A stretch of 5,146 nucleotides of DNA. It comes from Alphaproteobacteria bacterium. Its GTDB lineage: Bacteria; Pseudomonadota; Alphaproteobacteria; Paracaedibacterales; CAIOTO01. The DNA lies in assembly GCA_030727085.1 (NCBI GenBank), contig JANRCF010000021.1, positions 1 to 5,146 on the forward strand, read 5' to 3'. Position 1 is the first letter of the stretch; the number at the start of each line of letters is the position of its first letter. The notes under the pieces are model-generated. The model was not told the DNA's origin. It did no database searches and worked only from the letters and a program-made list of their open reading frames with translations. This document shows positions 1-5,146 of the stretch, in pieces. A program made the position numbers and the translations under genes.

Positions 1-55
1 GGTAGTTTTGTCACTAACCATCTTAGGGTGTTGCACTTCATTTTAGAACAGGCGT
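1..55 (+). pseudogene. flgG: Degraded 5' remnant of flgG (codons ~19-37)
   Basis: This stretch should encode the end of the FlgG N-terminal helix and the conserved 'NNLANV.T.GFK.R' region, because the open frame that follows aligns with FlgG only from about residue 38. In the same frame (from base 2) it reads V-V-L-S, then poorly matching residues, then T-S-F, a TAG stop at 44-46, and N-R-R. The spacing from this F to the D of 'LDLPY' downstream is nine residues, the same as in FlgG, so the TAG falls on the conserved GFK lysine (AAG to TAG would be one change). Another frame gives T-N-H-L at 13-24, resembling the family's 'NNL', so small indels may also be present. The gene start lies left of the window. 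Alignment is by eye. Confidence 0.55.
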
Positions 56-736
56 ATGATAACCCTTGATTTGCCTTATATTGATCAAGGCGGCGTCGGT
101 GCAAGCACATCTAACAACAATACAATTTCACCTACTGGCACGCAAATTGGTTTGGGTGTTCAGTCGGGCGGTATATATCGTGACTTCTCACAAGGTGAGA
201 GCATTCAGACGGGTAATTTCTTAGATGTAATGGTGGATGGGGAGGGGTTCTTCCAGGTCACTATGCCAGATGGTATGCTTGCTTACAGGCGCGTAGGTGC
301 TTTTCAATTAAGTCCCAATAACGAGATCGTGATGCCTAAGACTGGATATGTTATCGCCCCAGGTATTACGCTGCCAGCAGGAACAACAGATGTGTCAATT
401 AATGCACAGGGGCAAGTGTATGCTAAGGTGGCTGGCGCTAATGCACAAGTGCTTGTTGGGCAATTTCAGTTGGCCACATTTTTCAATACATCAGGATTGA
501 AAGCAATCGGCGATTCGATGTTTCAAGAAACGCCTGCATCAGGTACGCCAGACGTTGGTGTGCCAAGTTCAAATCGTCGCGGTAACATTAAGCAAGGTTG
601 GCGTGAAGGGGCAAACGTTAATGCTGTTGAGGAAATGACGGATCTAATAAAAATTGAAAAAATATATGACATGCTCACTAAAATTTTAAAAACAGGTGAT
701 GCCATGATGACGGCAGCTACAAGTGTTGGGCGATAA
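56..736 (+). CDS. flgG: Flagellar basal-body rod protein FlgG, N-terminally truncated
   Basis: FlgG forms the distal rod of the flagellum, connecting the motor to the hook through the periplasm. The 226 residues match FlgG from just after its N-terminal helix: 'PTGTQIGLGV', 'GEGFFQVTMPDG', 'AYRRVGAFQL', 'FFNTSGLKAIGD', 'ASGTP' and the C-terminal D0 helix beginning 'EGANVNAVEEMTDLI'. FlgG is normally about 260 residues, so roughly 37 are missing at the front, including the N-terminal half of the D0 coiled coil needed for rod assembly. The ATG at 56 is only the first start after an in-frame TAG at 44-46; its upstream AGG at 50-52 is too close to be a convincing ribosome site. The C-terminal helix is diverged: the usual QRAYE is EKIYD. 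flgA follows after 22 bases. Family identity is certain. Whether a working protein is made is doubtful; this could be a pseudogene or reflect sequence error. Confidence 0.85.
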   Translation: MITLDLPYIDQGGVGASTSNNNTISPTGTQIGLGVQSGGIYRDFSQGESIQTGNFLDVMVDGEGFFQVTMPDGMLAYRRVGAFQLSPNNEIVMPKTGYVIAPGITLPAGTTDVSINAQGQVYAKVAGANAQVLVGQFQLATFFNTSGLKAIGDSMFQETPASGTPDVGVPSSNRRGNIKQGWREGANVNAVEEMTDLIKIEKIYDMLTKILKTGDAMMTAATSVGR

Positions 737-758
737 TTTAGGAATAGGATTTTAATTC

Positions 759-1471
759 ATGATAAAATTATTACGTTATATATTTTTTATAGTGTCGTTT
801 TTTATTGAAATTGAAGTAAGGGCCGGGCCATTTACAAAAATATCAGTAGAAAAATCATTGGTTGCCGAAATTATGCAAAAAGTGTCATTTACAGATTTTG
901 AAGTTGTTGTTGATACATGGCAAACAGGCTGGGCAAACTCTACGGATGATAAATCCTTAAATATTATTGAGCTTAGTGTGATGCCTGAGCAGAAACGATT
1001 TAATGCTGTCGTTGCATGGGGGGATCCGGCAAAAGGCGGGGTAATCAAAAAAGTTTCAGGTAAGATTCAAAAATTTATGATGATTCCAATTTTATCTGCG
1101 CCGGTTGGTCAAAAAACAGCGATTACTGAATCAAATATTTCGTATGTTCGCTTTTCAGATGATCAGATAAATCCCGGGATGGCATTAAGAAAAGAAGATA
1201 TTATAGGTAAGTTTTTGAAGGCGGGTCGTTCTTTACAATTTGATAAACCTTTGCAATTGACAGATTTAGAAGTGCCAGTCCTTATTCGAAAGGGCGAAGA
1301 AGTTCGTGTTAAATATGTGGATCGTTTTTTGAGATTTCGATTGCAGCGGTTGCAAAAAGTAATGGCTGTGCTGGTGAAAGAATTTCTTTTGAAGTGGGTT
1401 CGGAAAAAAAGAAGACTATTCAGGCTACCGTACTTGCGTCTGGTCAAGCTGAGATTAGAGAGAGCTTATGA
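759..1471 (+). CDS. flgA: P-ring assembly chaperone FlgA, interrupted by a -1 frameshift
   Basis: FlgA is a periplasmic chaperone that helps FlgI assemble the flagellar P ring. The start has a TAGGA at 745-749, nine bases upstream. A hydrophobic signal peptide covers residues 1-22, with likely cleavage after V-R-A. A SAF-like region follows at about 118-186 ('AITESNISYV', 'IIGKFLKAGRSL', 'VLIRKGEEVRVKY'). After residue 190 the start frame leaves the family pattern and runs as a basic tail to a stop at 1515-1517. The frame beginning GAG at 1331 instead gives a normal FlgA end ('EISIAAVAKSNGCAGERISF' and onward), stopping at TGA 1469-1471 and overlapping the flgH ATG by four bases. The join is the T6 run at 1325-1330; with one more T, or a -1 slip, the protein is 237 residues. 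As written the continuous reading frame is 759-1517 (252 aa). The gene is either a recent pseudogene, a homopolymer sequencing error or recoded. Confidence 0.85.
1325..1355 (+). other. Frameshift point of flgA: T6 slippery run plus hairpin
   Basis: In the flgA start frame the bases read T TTT TTG (1325-1331), which fits the X XXY YYZ pattern of -1 slippery sites and would re-pair as TTT TTT before GAG. Nine bases after it lies a small stem, TTGCA (1341-1345) with TGCAA (1351-1355), closing a GCGGT loop. That is a usual distance for a stimulating structure. The stem is only 5-6 base pairs and could be chance. A lost T in the homopolymer explains the same break more simply. The frame change itself is clear; its mechanism is not. 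Confidence 0.5.
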
Positions 1472-2235
1472 AAAAAGCGTGTGCATTAATGACATTACTG
1501 ATGCTTACAGGTTGTAACTTGGCAGAAAAGCTATCAACGATTGGTGAGGCGCCTGAATTGAGCCAAATTCAAGACCCTACACGTGTAAAAGGGTATCAGC
1601 CCGTTAGTATGCCAATGCCAACATCGACTGTGATGCGAGCTGAGCACGGACCTTCTCTCTGGGAGACAGGATCTAGGGCGTTTTTTAAAGATCAACGCGC
1701 TGGAAAAGTTGGTGATGTGATAACCGTTGAAATTGCGATTGATCAGTCTGAATCTATAGAAATGACACCGAGTATTGAACGGAATAGTTCAGGTTCAGCA
1801 ACAGTTACGAGTGCTTTGGGATTAGAGCGAAAAGCGGAAAAATTCTTTCCACTAAAGCAGCGAAGTAGAGATCAGATCAAAAATGATGATCCAAATCCAA
1901 ATTGGCTTAAAGTTGGTTCAAATCCAAAACTTTCAGGCACCGCTAAGTACAATGTAAACGATAAAATGAAATTTAAAATAGCCGCGACTGTTTTGCAAAT
2001 TTTGCCGAATGGGAATATGGTGATTGCGGGGCGTCAGGAAATTCGCTTGGTCAATGAGGTTCGTGAAATTCAAGTAAAAGGAATTATACGTCGGGAAGAT
2101 ATTTCTGCTTCAAACTTAATTAATGGTGAAAAAATATCCGAATTAAGAATTTCCTATGGCGGACGTGGTGAATTGACGGATATGCAAGCGTTTCCATGGG
2201 GGCAGCAAGTAATGAACAAGGTTTTGCCGTTCTAA
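1468..2235 (+). CDS. flgH: Flagellar L-ring lipoprotein FlgH
   Basis: FlgH is the outer-membrane lipoprotein that forms the L ring, the bushing through which the flagellar rod passes. The 255-residue protein starts with a short lipoprotein signal ending in the lipobox L-T-G-C, with the lipidated cysteine at residue 16. The family pattern follows: 'SLWETGSRAFFKDQRA' (63-78), 'VGDVITVEI' (81-89), a low-complexity middle with 'SALGLE', then 'IAATVLQILPNGNMVIAGRQ' (171-190), 'GIIRREDIS' and the C-terminal 'YGGRGELTDMQ...WGQQV' ending L-P-F. Length and both ends are normal and there is no internal break, in contrast to its two upstream neighbours. Its ATG overlaps the ancestral flgA stop as ATGA, suggesting translational coupling, with a purine-rich AGAGAG at 1457-1464 as ribosome site. 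It is the last flagellar gene here; its partner flgI is not in the window. Confidence 0.95.
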   Translation: MKKACALMTLLMLTGCNLAEKLSTIGEAPELSQIQDPTRVKGYQPVSMPMPTSTVMRAEHGPSLWETGSRAFFKDQRAGKVGDVITVEIAIDQSESIEMTPSIERNSSGSATVTSALGLERKAEKFFPLKQRSRDQIKNDDPNPNWLKVGSNPKLSGTAKYNVNDKMKFKIAATVLQILPNGNMVIAGRQEIRLVNEVREIQVKGIIRREDISASNLINGEKISELRISYGGRGELTDMQAFPWGQQVMNKVLPF

Positions 2236-2262
2236 AGAAATCTCAAATATAATTACATTTTT

Positions 2263-2293
2263 ATGCTGAAATAATTTGCATTTTTGTTTTTTT
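2263..2293 (+). terminator. Possible weak intrinsic terminator after flgH
   Basis: About 28 bases after the flgH stop, ATGC (2263-2266) can pair with GCAT (2278-2281), with further A/T pairing possible inside. It runs straight into a T-rich tract, TTTTTGTTTTTTT (2281-2293). The position and T-tract suit a flagellar-operon terminator, but the stem is short and AT-rich, so the call is tentative. Confidence 0.35.
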
Positions 2294-2318
2294 GCACTAT
2301 ATTAAGTTTATAGAAGAG

Positions 2319-2351
2319 CGATCAAATACATTATGTATAATGTGCTGATCG
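2319..2351. repeat. Imperfect inverted repeat, ~13 bp stem, between flgH and rpsL
   Basis: An outer arm CGATCA (2319-2324) pairs with TGATCG (2346-2351). An inner arm ACATTA (2328-2333) pairs with TAATGT (2338-2343) around the loop TGTA, and T2327/G2344 can add a wobble pair. Only a small AA/C internal loop separates the two stems. It could be part of a two-way transcription end, or an operator upstream of the rpsL promoter. A T6 run lies 17 bases downstream (2368-2373), just after a second weak stem, CAC 2353-2355 with GTG 2365-2367. The right inner arm overlaps a perfect TATAAT (2336-2341), but no -35 element is placed correctly for it. Confidence 0.5.
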
Positions 2352-2410
2352 TCACAACGATTTGGTGTTTTTTACCTTCGTTATTCCTTCAAAAAAGGCT
2401 GATGAAATGC

Positions 2411-2439
2411 TTGACTTTTTTCGCCTGTTAAATTAGTAT
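2411..2439 (+). promoter_or_regulatory. Sigma-70-type promoter of the rpsL-rpsG-fusA operon
   Basis: TTGACT (2411-2416) and TAGTAT (2434-2439) are separated by exactly 17 bases. The -35 has the extended CTTGAC form common in housekeeping promoters of alphaproteobacteria. An A6 tract at 2391-2396 upstream could act as an UP-like element. Transcription would begin near 2446, leaving a leader of about 45 bases before rpsL. A TATAAA at 2443-2448 is an alternative -10 but has no good -35 at a suitable distance. Confidence 0.6.
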
Positions 2440-2460
2440 CCATATAAATGTTTAAAGCTA

Positions 2461-2477
2461 TGTCTTGTTAAGACAAG
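2461..2477 (+). promoter_or_regulatory. Leader hairpin(s) just upstream of rpsL
   Basis: In the short rpsL leader, TGTCTT-GTT-AAGACA (2461-2475) can form a six-base-pair stem. The overlapping CTTGT-TAAG-ACAAG (2464-2477) can form a five-base-pair stem, and the two exclude each other. They end about 15 bases before the rpsL ATG, close to the weak ribosome site AGAG (2483-2486). A role in translational control is possible but unproven. Confidence 0.35.
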
Positions 2478-2492
2478 AAACCAGAGATCGTA

Positions 2493-2864
2493 ATGCCAAC
2501 AATTAATCAGTTAATACGTAAGCCACGTACACCGAAAGTTGCACGAAATAAAGTTCCTGCATTGGAAGCTTGTCCTCAACGTCGCGGTGTTTGTACGCGT
2601 GTGTTTACAACAACGCCAAAGAAGCCGAACTCGGCTTTGCGTAAAGTTGCCCGTATCCGCTTGACGAATGGGTTTGAAGTAACAGGTTATATCCCAGGTG
2701 AAGGCCATAACTTGCAGGAGCACTCTGTCGTAATGATTCGAGGCGGTCGTGTAAAGGACTTACCAGGTGTCCGTTATCACATTGTACGTGGTGCATTGGA
2801 TACCCAGGGCGTTAAGAACCGTAAGCAATCGCGCTCAAAATACGGTGCGAAAAAACCAAAATAA
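2493..2864 (+). CDS. rpsL: 30S ribosomal protein S12
   Basis: S12 sits at the decoding centre of the small ribosomal subunit and helps monitor codon-anticodon pairing. The 123-residue protein is full length, beginning 'MPTINQLIRKPR' and ending 'SRSKYGAKKPK'. The decoding loops are intact: 'TTTPKKPNSALRKVARIRL' at 39-57 and 'GGRVKDLPGVRYH' at 84-96. K43 and K88, whose replacement commonly gives streptomycin resistance, are both the sensitive residues. D89 is the aspartate that RimO methylthiolates in many bacteria. The two cysteines near residues 27 and 34 (ALEACPQRRGVC) are also typical. It is first in the str operon, behind the promoter at 2411-2439, and rpsG follows after 53 bases. The ribosome site (AGAG at 2483-2486) is weak for such a highly expressed gene. 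Confidence 0.98.
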   Translation: MPTINQLIRKPRTPKVARNKVPALEACPQRRGVCTRVFTTTPKKPNSALRKVARIRLTNGFEVTGYIPGEGHNLQEHSVVMIRGGRVKDLPGVRYHIVRGALDTQGVKNRKQSRSKYGAKKPK

Positions 2865-2917
2865 ATTTAAGTTCGTTTAGAGTGATCTTTTAAAAGTTAA
2901 AGTAAAGGAAATAGTGC

Positions 2918-3388
2918 ATGTCACGACGTAGAGCCGCCGTAAAACGCGAATGCTTGCCGGATGCTAAATTTGGCGACACAATTTTGGCAAAATTCATGAA
3001 TTGCCTTATGTATCAAGGTAAAAAATCAGTAGCAGAGGCTATTGTTTATGGTGCGCTTGATCGCATTCAAATTAAGGTCGGTAAAAGTCCGGTCGAGGTT
3101 TTTCATGAAGCAATGAATAATGTTCGCCCTGCGCTTGAAGTTCGTTCTCGCCGTGTTGGTGGTGCGACGTATCAGGTCCCAACAGAAGTTCGCCATGACC
3201 GTGCGCAAGCGCTTGCGATTCGTTGGTTGATCATTGCTTCGCGTAAGCGTTCGGAAAAAACAATGGAAGAGCGTTTGTCTGCTGAATTTATGGATGCATC
3301 AAATAATCGTGGTGCTGCTGTTAAGAAGCGTGAAGATACACACAAGATGGCTGAAGCAAACCGTGCTTTCGCCCATTACCGCTGGTAA
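2918..3388 (+). CDS. rpsG: 30S ribosomal protein S7
   Basis: S7 binds the 3' major domain of 16S rRNA, starts assembly of the 30S head and lines the E-site exit channel. The protein is 156 residues, the usual length, starting M-S-R-R-R and ending A-H-Y-R-W. Conserved stretches include 'KFMNCLMYQGKKSVAE', the beta-hairpin region 'EVRSRRVGGATYQVP' and 'ALAIRWLIIASRKR'. The start is well supported by AAGGAA at 2905-2910, seven bases upstream. The 53-base gap after rpsL holds only the short palindrome CTTTTAAAAG (2887-2896). In E. coli this gap carries the S7 autoregulatory site, but no comparable large structure is visible here. fusA follows after 16 bases. Confidence 0.98.
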   Translation: MSRRRAAVKRECLPDAKFGDTILAKFMNCLMYQGKKSVAEAIVYGALDRIQIKVGKSPVEVFHEAMNNVRPALEVRSRRVGGATYQVPTEVRHDRAQALAIRWLIIASRKRSEKTMEERLSAEFMDASNNRGAAVKKREDTHKMAEANRAFAHYRW

Positions 3389-3404
3389 GTAAGGGACAGT
3401 CATC

Positions 3405-5146
3405 ATGTCAGAGACAAAAAAAATTCCATTAAACATGTACCGCAATATTGGTATTATGGCGCATATTGACGCAGGTAAAACGACAACAACTGAGCGCGTC
3501 CTTTACTACACTGGAAAATCTTATAAAATTGGTGAAGTTCATGAAGGTACTGCCGTCATGGACTGGATGGAACAAGAGCAAGAGCGTGGTATTACAATTA
3601 CCTCTGCTGCGACTACTTGTTTCTGGAATGATCACCGCATTAACATTATTGACACACCAGGTCACGTTGACTTCACGATTGAAGTTGAGCGTAGCCTTCG
3701 AGTTCTTGACGGTGCTGTGGCAGTATTTGACGGTGTTGCTGGTGTTGAGCCTCAGTCTGAAACTGTATGGCGTCAGGCTGATAAATATCATGTTCCTCGT
3801 ATTTGCTTTGTAAACAAGCTTGATCGCATTGGCGCGGATTTCTTCCGTTGTGTGGATATGATCGAAGACCGCCTTGGTGCGCGTCCTCTCGTATTGCAAT
3901 TGCCAATTGGATCAGAAGCAGATTTTATAGGCCTCATTGATCTTGTTGAAATGAACGCTATTATCTGGCGTGATGAAAGCCTTGGTGCAAAATTTGATAT
4001 CACCGAAATTCCAGCTGATTTACAAGAAAAAGCAAACGATTATCGTAAGCGCTTGGTTGAAATGGCTGTTGAGTCCGATGATGCTGTTTTAGAAGCATAT
4101 CTTGATGGAACAGAGCCAACTGCAGATCAATTGCGTTCATGTATTCGTAAAGGTACTTTAAAAGGTCTTTATGTGCCTGTAGTGACTGGTAGTGCGTTCA
4201 AGAATAAAGGTGTTCAACCTCTGCTTGATGCTGTTGTTGCGTACTTGCCTTCACCACTTGATATTGGTGAAATTGTAGGCACAGAAGTTGATTCTGATGT
4301 TGAAATTATTCGTAAACCTGATGAAAAAGAGCCATTATCTGCGCTTGCTTTTAAGATTATGACTGACCCATTTGTTGGTTCAATCACATTCGTTCGTATT
4401 TACGCGGGTAAGCTTGAGTCTGGCTCGATGATTTTGAACTCAACAAAAGATAAGAAAGAGCGCATTGGTCGTATCTTGCTTATGCACTCAAATAATCGTG
4501 AAGATATTAAGGAAGCTGTTGCAGGTGACATCGTTGCCCTTTGCGGTTTGAAATTGACAACAACTGGTGATACGCTTTGTGATTCCAGCAAGCCAATCGT
4601 TCTTGAAAAGATGGAATTCCCAGAGCCCGTTATTGAAATTGCAATTGAGCCAAAGACAAAAGCTGACCAAGAAAAAATGGGTCTTGCGCTAAATCGTTTG
4701 GTATCTGAGGATCCTTCGTTCCGCGTAACAACTGACCAAGAAACAGGTCAAACTGTTATGAAGGGCATGGGCGAGTTACACTTGGAAATTAAGGTTGATA
4801 TCTTGCGTCGTGAATACAAAGTTGATGCAAATATCGGTGCTCCCCAGGTTGCTTATCGTGAAACGATTACAAAGGCAGCTGACGTGGACTATACGCATAA
4901 AAAGCAGTCTGGTGGTTCTGGGCAGTTCGCACGCGTTAAGTTGACATTCGAGCCGCTCGAGCCAGGTTCTGGTTTTGTGTTTGAAAGCAAAATCGTTGGT
5001 GGTTCAGTTCCTCGTGAATATATTCCGGGTGTTGAAAAGGGATTAAAGTCAGCGCTAGACACAGGTGTTGTAGCTGGTTATCCGATGATTGACTTTAAAG
5101 CAACATTGACAGATGGTGCATACCATGATGTGGACTCAAGCACGCT
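3405..5146 (+). CDS. fusA: Elongation factor G (EF-G), 3' end outside window
   Basis: EF-G is the GTPase that moves tRNAs and mRNA through the ribosome after peptide bond formation and, with RRF, recycles ribosomes. About 580 of a usual ~690-700 codons are present and the frame is open to the window edge. GTPase motifs are complete: AHIDAGKTT (19-27), GITIT with switch-I T64 (62-66), DTPGHVDF with catalytic H87 (83-90), NKLD (137-140, where NKMD is more usual) and GSAFKNKG (262-269). Domain II ('PLSALAFKIMTDPFVGSITF'), domain III ('GMGELHLEIKVDILRREY') and most of domain IV ('HKKQSGGSGQF' from 498; 'GVEKGLKSALDTGVVAGYP') follow without a break. The ATG at 3405 has AAGGGA at 3391-3396, eight bases upstream, and lies 16 bases after rpsG, so the two are co-transcribed. 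A tuf gene often follows in this operon but lies beyond the window. Confidence 0.98.
   Translation, partial: MSETKKIPLNMYRNIGIMAHIDAGKTTTTERVLYYTGKSYKIGEVHEGTAVMDWMEQEQERGITITSAATTCFWNDHRINIIDTPGHVDFTIEVERSLRVLDGAVAVFDGVAGVEPQSETVWRQADKYHVPRICFVNKLDRIGADFFRCVDMIEDRLGARPLVLQLPIGSEADFIGLIDLVEMNAIIWRDESLGAKFDITEIPADLQEKANDYRKRLVEMAVESDDAVLEAYLDGTEPTADQLRSCIRKGTLKGLYVPVVTGSAFKNKGVQPLLDAVVAYLPSPLDIGEIVGTEVDSDVEIIRKPDEKEPLSALAFKIMTDPFVGSITFVRIYAGKLESGSMILNSTKDKKERIGRILLMHSNNREDIKEAVAGDIVALCGLKLTTTGDTLCDSSKPIVLEKMEFPEPVIEIAIEPKTKADQEKMGLALNRLVSEDPSFRVTTDQETGQTVMKGMGELHLEIKVDILRREYKVDANIGAPQVAYRETITKAADVDYTHKKQSGGSGQFARVKLTFEPLEPGSGFVFESKIVGGSVPREYIPGVEKGLKSALDTGVVAGYPMIDFKATLTDGAYHDVDSST

Noticed and set aside
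1332..1517. The 62-residue basic C-terminal tail of the flgA start frame as a genuine protein extension
   Set aside because: It is the wrong-frame reading of the conserved FlgA C-terminus, overlaps flgH by 50 bases and has no family resemblance.
2391..2421. A6G/CT6 pairing (2391-2397 with 2415-2421) as a terminator or operator
   Set aside because: Homopolymer arms with a 17-base loop would form readily by chance in this composition, and the right arm is part of the proposed -35 region and spacer.
2333..2431. Short hydrophobic open frame (32 aa, beginning MYNVLIV) in the flgH-rpsL gap
   Set aside because: It has no ribosome site, starts inside the inverted repeat and runs through the rpsL promoter. 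It is best explained as chance in T-rich DNA.
2887..2896. CTTTTAAAAG palindrome between rpsL and rpsG as the S7 regulatory site
   Set aside because: It is a simple AT palindrome without the extended structure known from the E. coli site, and too short to support a call.
3813..3824. NKLD instead of NKMD in the EF-G G4 motif as a functional change
   Set aside because: The G4 consensus is N/T-K-x-D, and leucine at x is common in GTPases, so no change in nucleotide specificity is expected.
3429..4003. Antisense and alternate-frame open frames within fusA, including a 156-aa minus-strand frame
   Set aside because: They shadow a highly conserved EF-G coding sequence and show no recognisable motif or start signal of their own.

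Overview
The window suggests a flagellated, or formerly flagellated, AT-rich member of the Alphaproteobacteria. It holds the tail of a flagellar basal-body cluster in the usual alphaproteobacterial order flgG-flgA-flgH, followed on the same strand by the start of the str ribosomal operon, rpsL-rpsG-fusA. The low GC, the conserved S12/S7/EF-G proteins and the broken flagellar genes would fit a host-associated lineage, for example in the Rickettsiales or Holosporales. That placement is inference from gene content and could not be tested against a tree.

Layout. Bases 1-736 carry flgG, whose 5' end is damaged: the readable frame begins at 56, but the protein matches FlgG only from about residue 38 onward. 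Just upstream, an in-frame amber codon sits where the conserved GFK lysine should be. Bases 759-1471 carry flgA, which is normal up to a T6 run at 1325-1330. There the reading frame slips by -1, and the true FlgA C-terminus continues in another frame to a TGA that overlaps the flgH start codon (ATGA). Bases 1468-2235 carry an apparently intact flgH lipoprotein gene. Bases 2236-2492 are intergenic and hold a T-rich weak terminator candidate, a long imperfect inverted repeat, a good sigma-70-type promoter and a small leader hairpin. Bases 2493-2864 (rpsL, S12), 2918-3388 (rpsG, S7) and 3405-5146 (fusA, EF-G, running off the right edge) form a compact, intact translation operon.

How the genes work together. 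FlgG builds the distal rod, FlgA is the periplasmic chaperone for the P ring and FlgH is the L ring, so all three belong to the part of the flagellar basal body that crosses the envelope. S12, S7 and EF-G are ribosomal decoding and translocation components expressed together.

No mobile element, CRISPR array, tRNA, rRNA or novel defence-type system is visible. The most interesting signal is two separate lesions in neighbouring flagellar genes beside intact flgH and str genes. One lesion lies on a sequence that also looks like a -1 slippery site with a downstream hairpin, so decay, sequencing error and recoding all need to be weighed.
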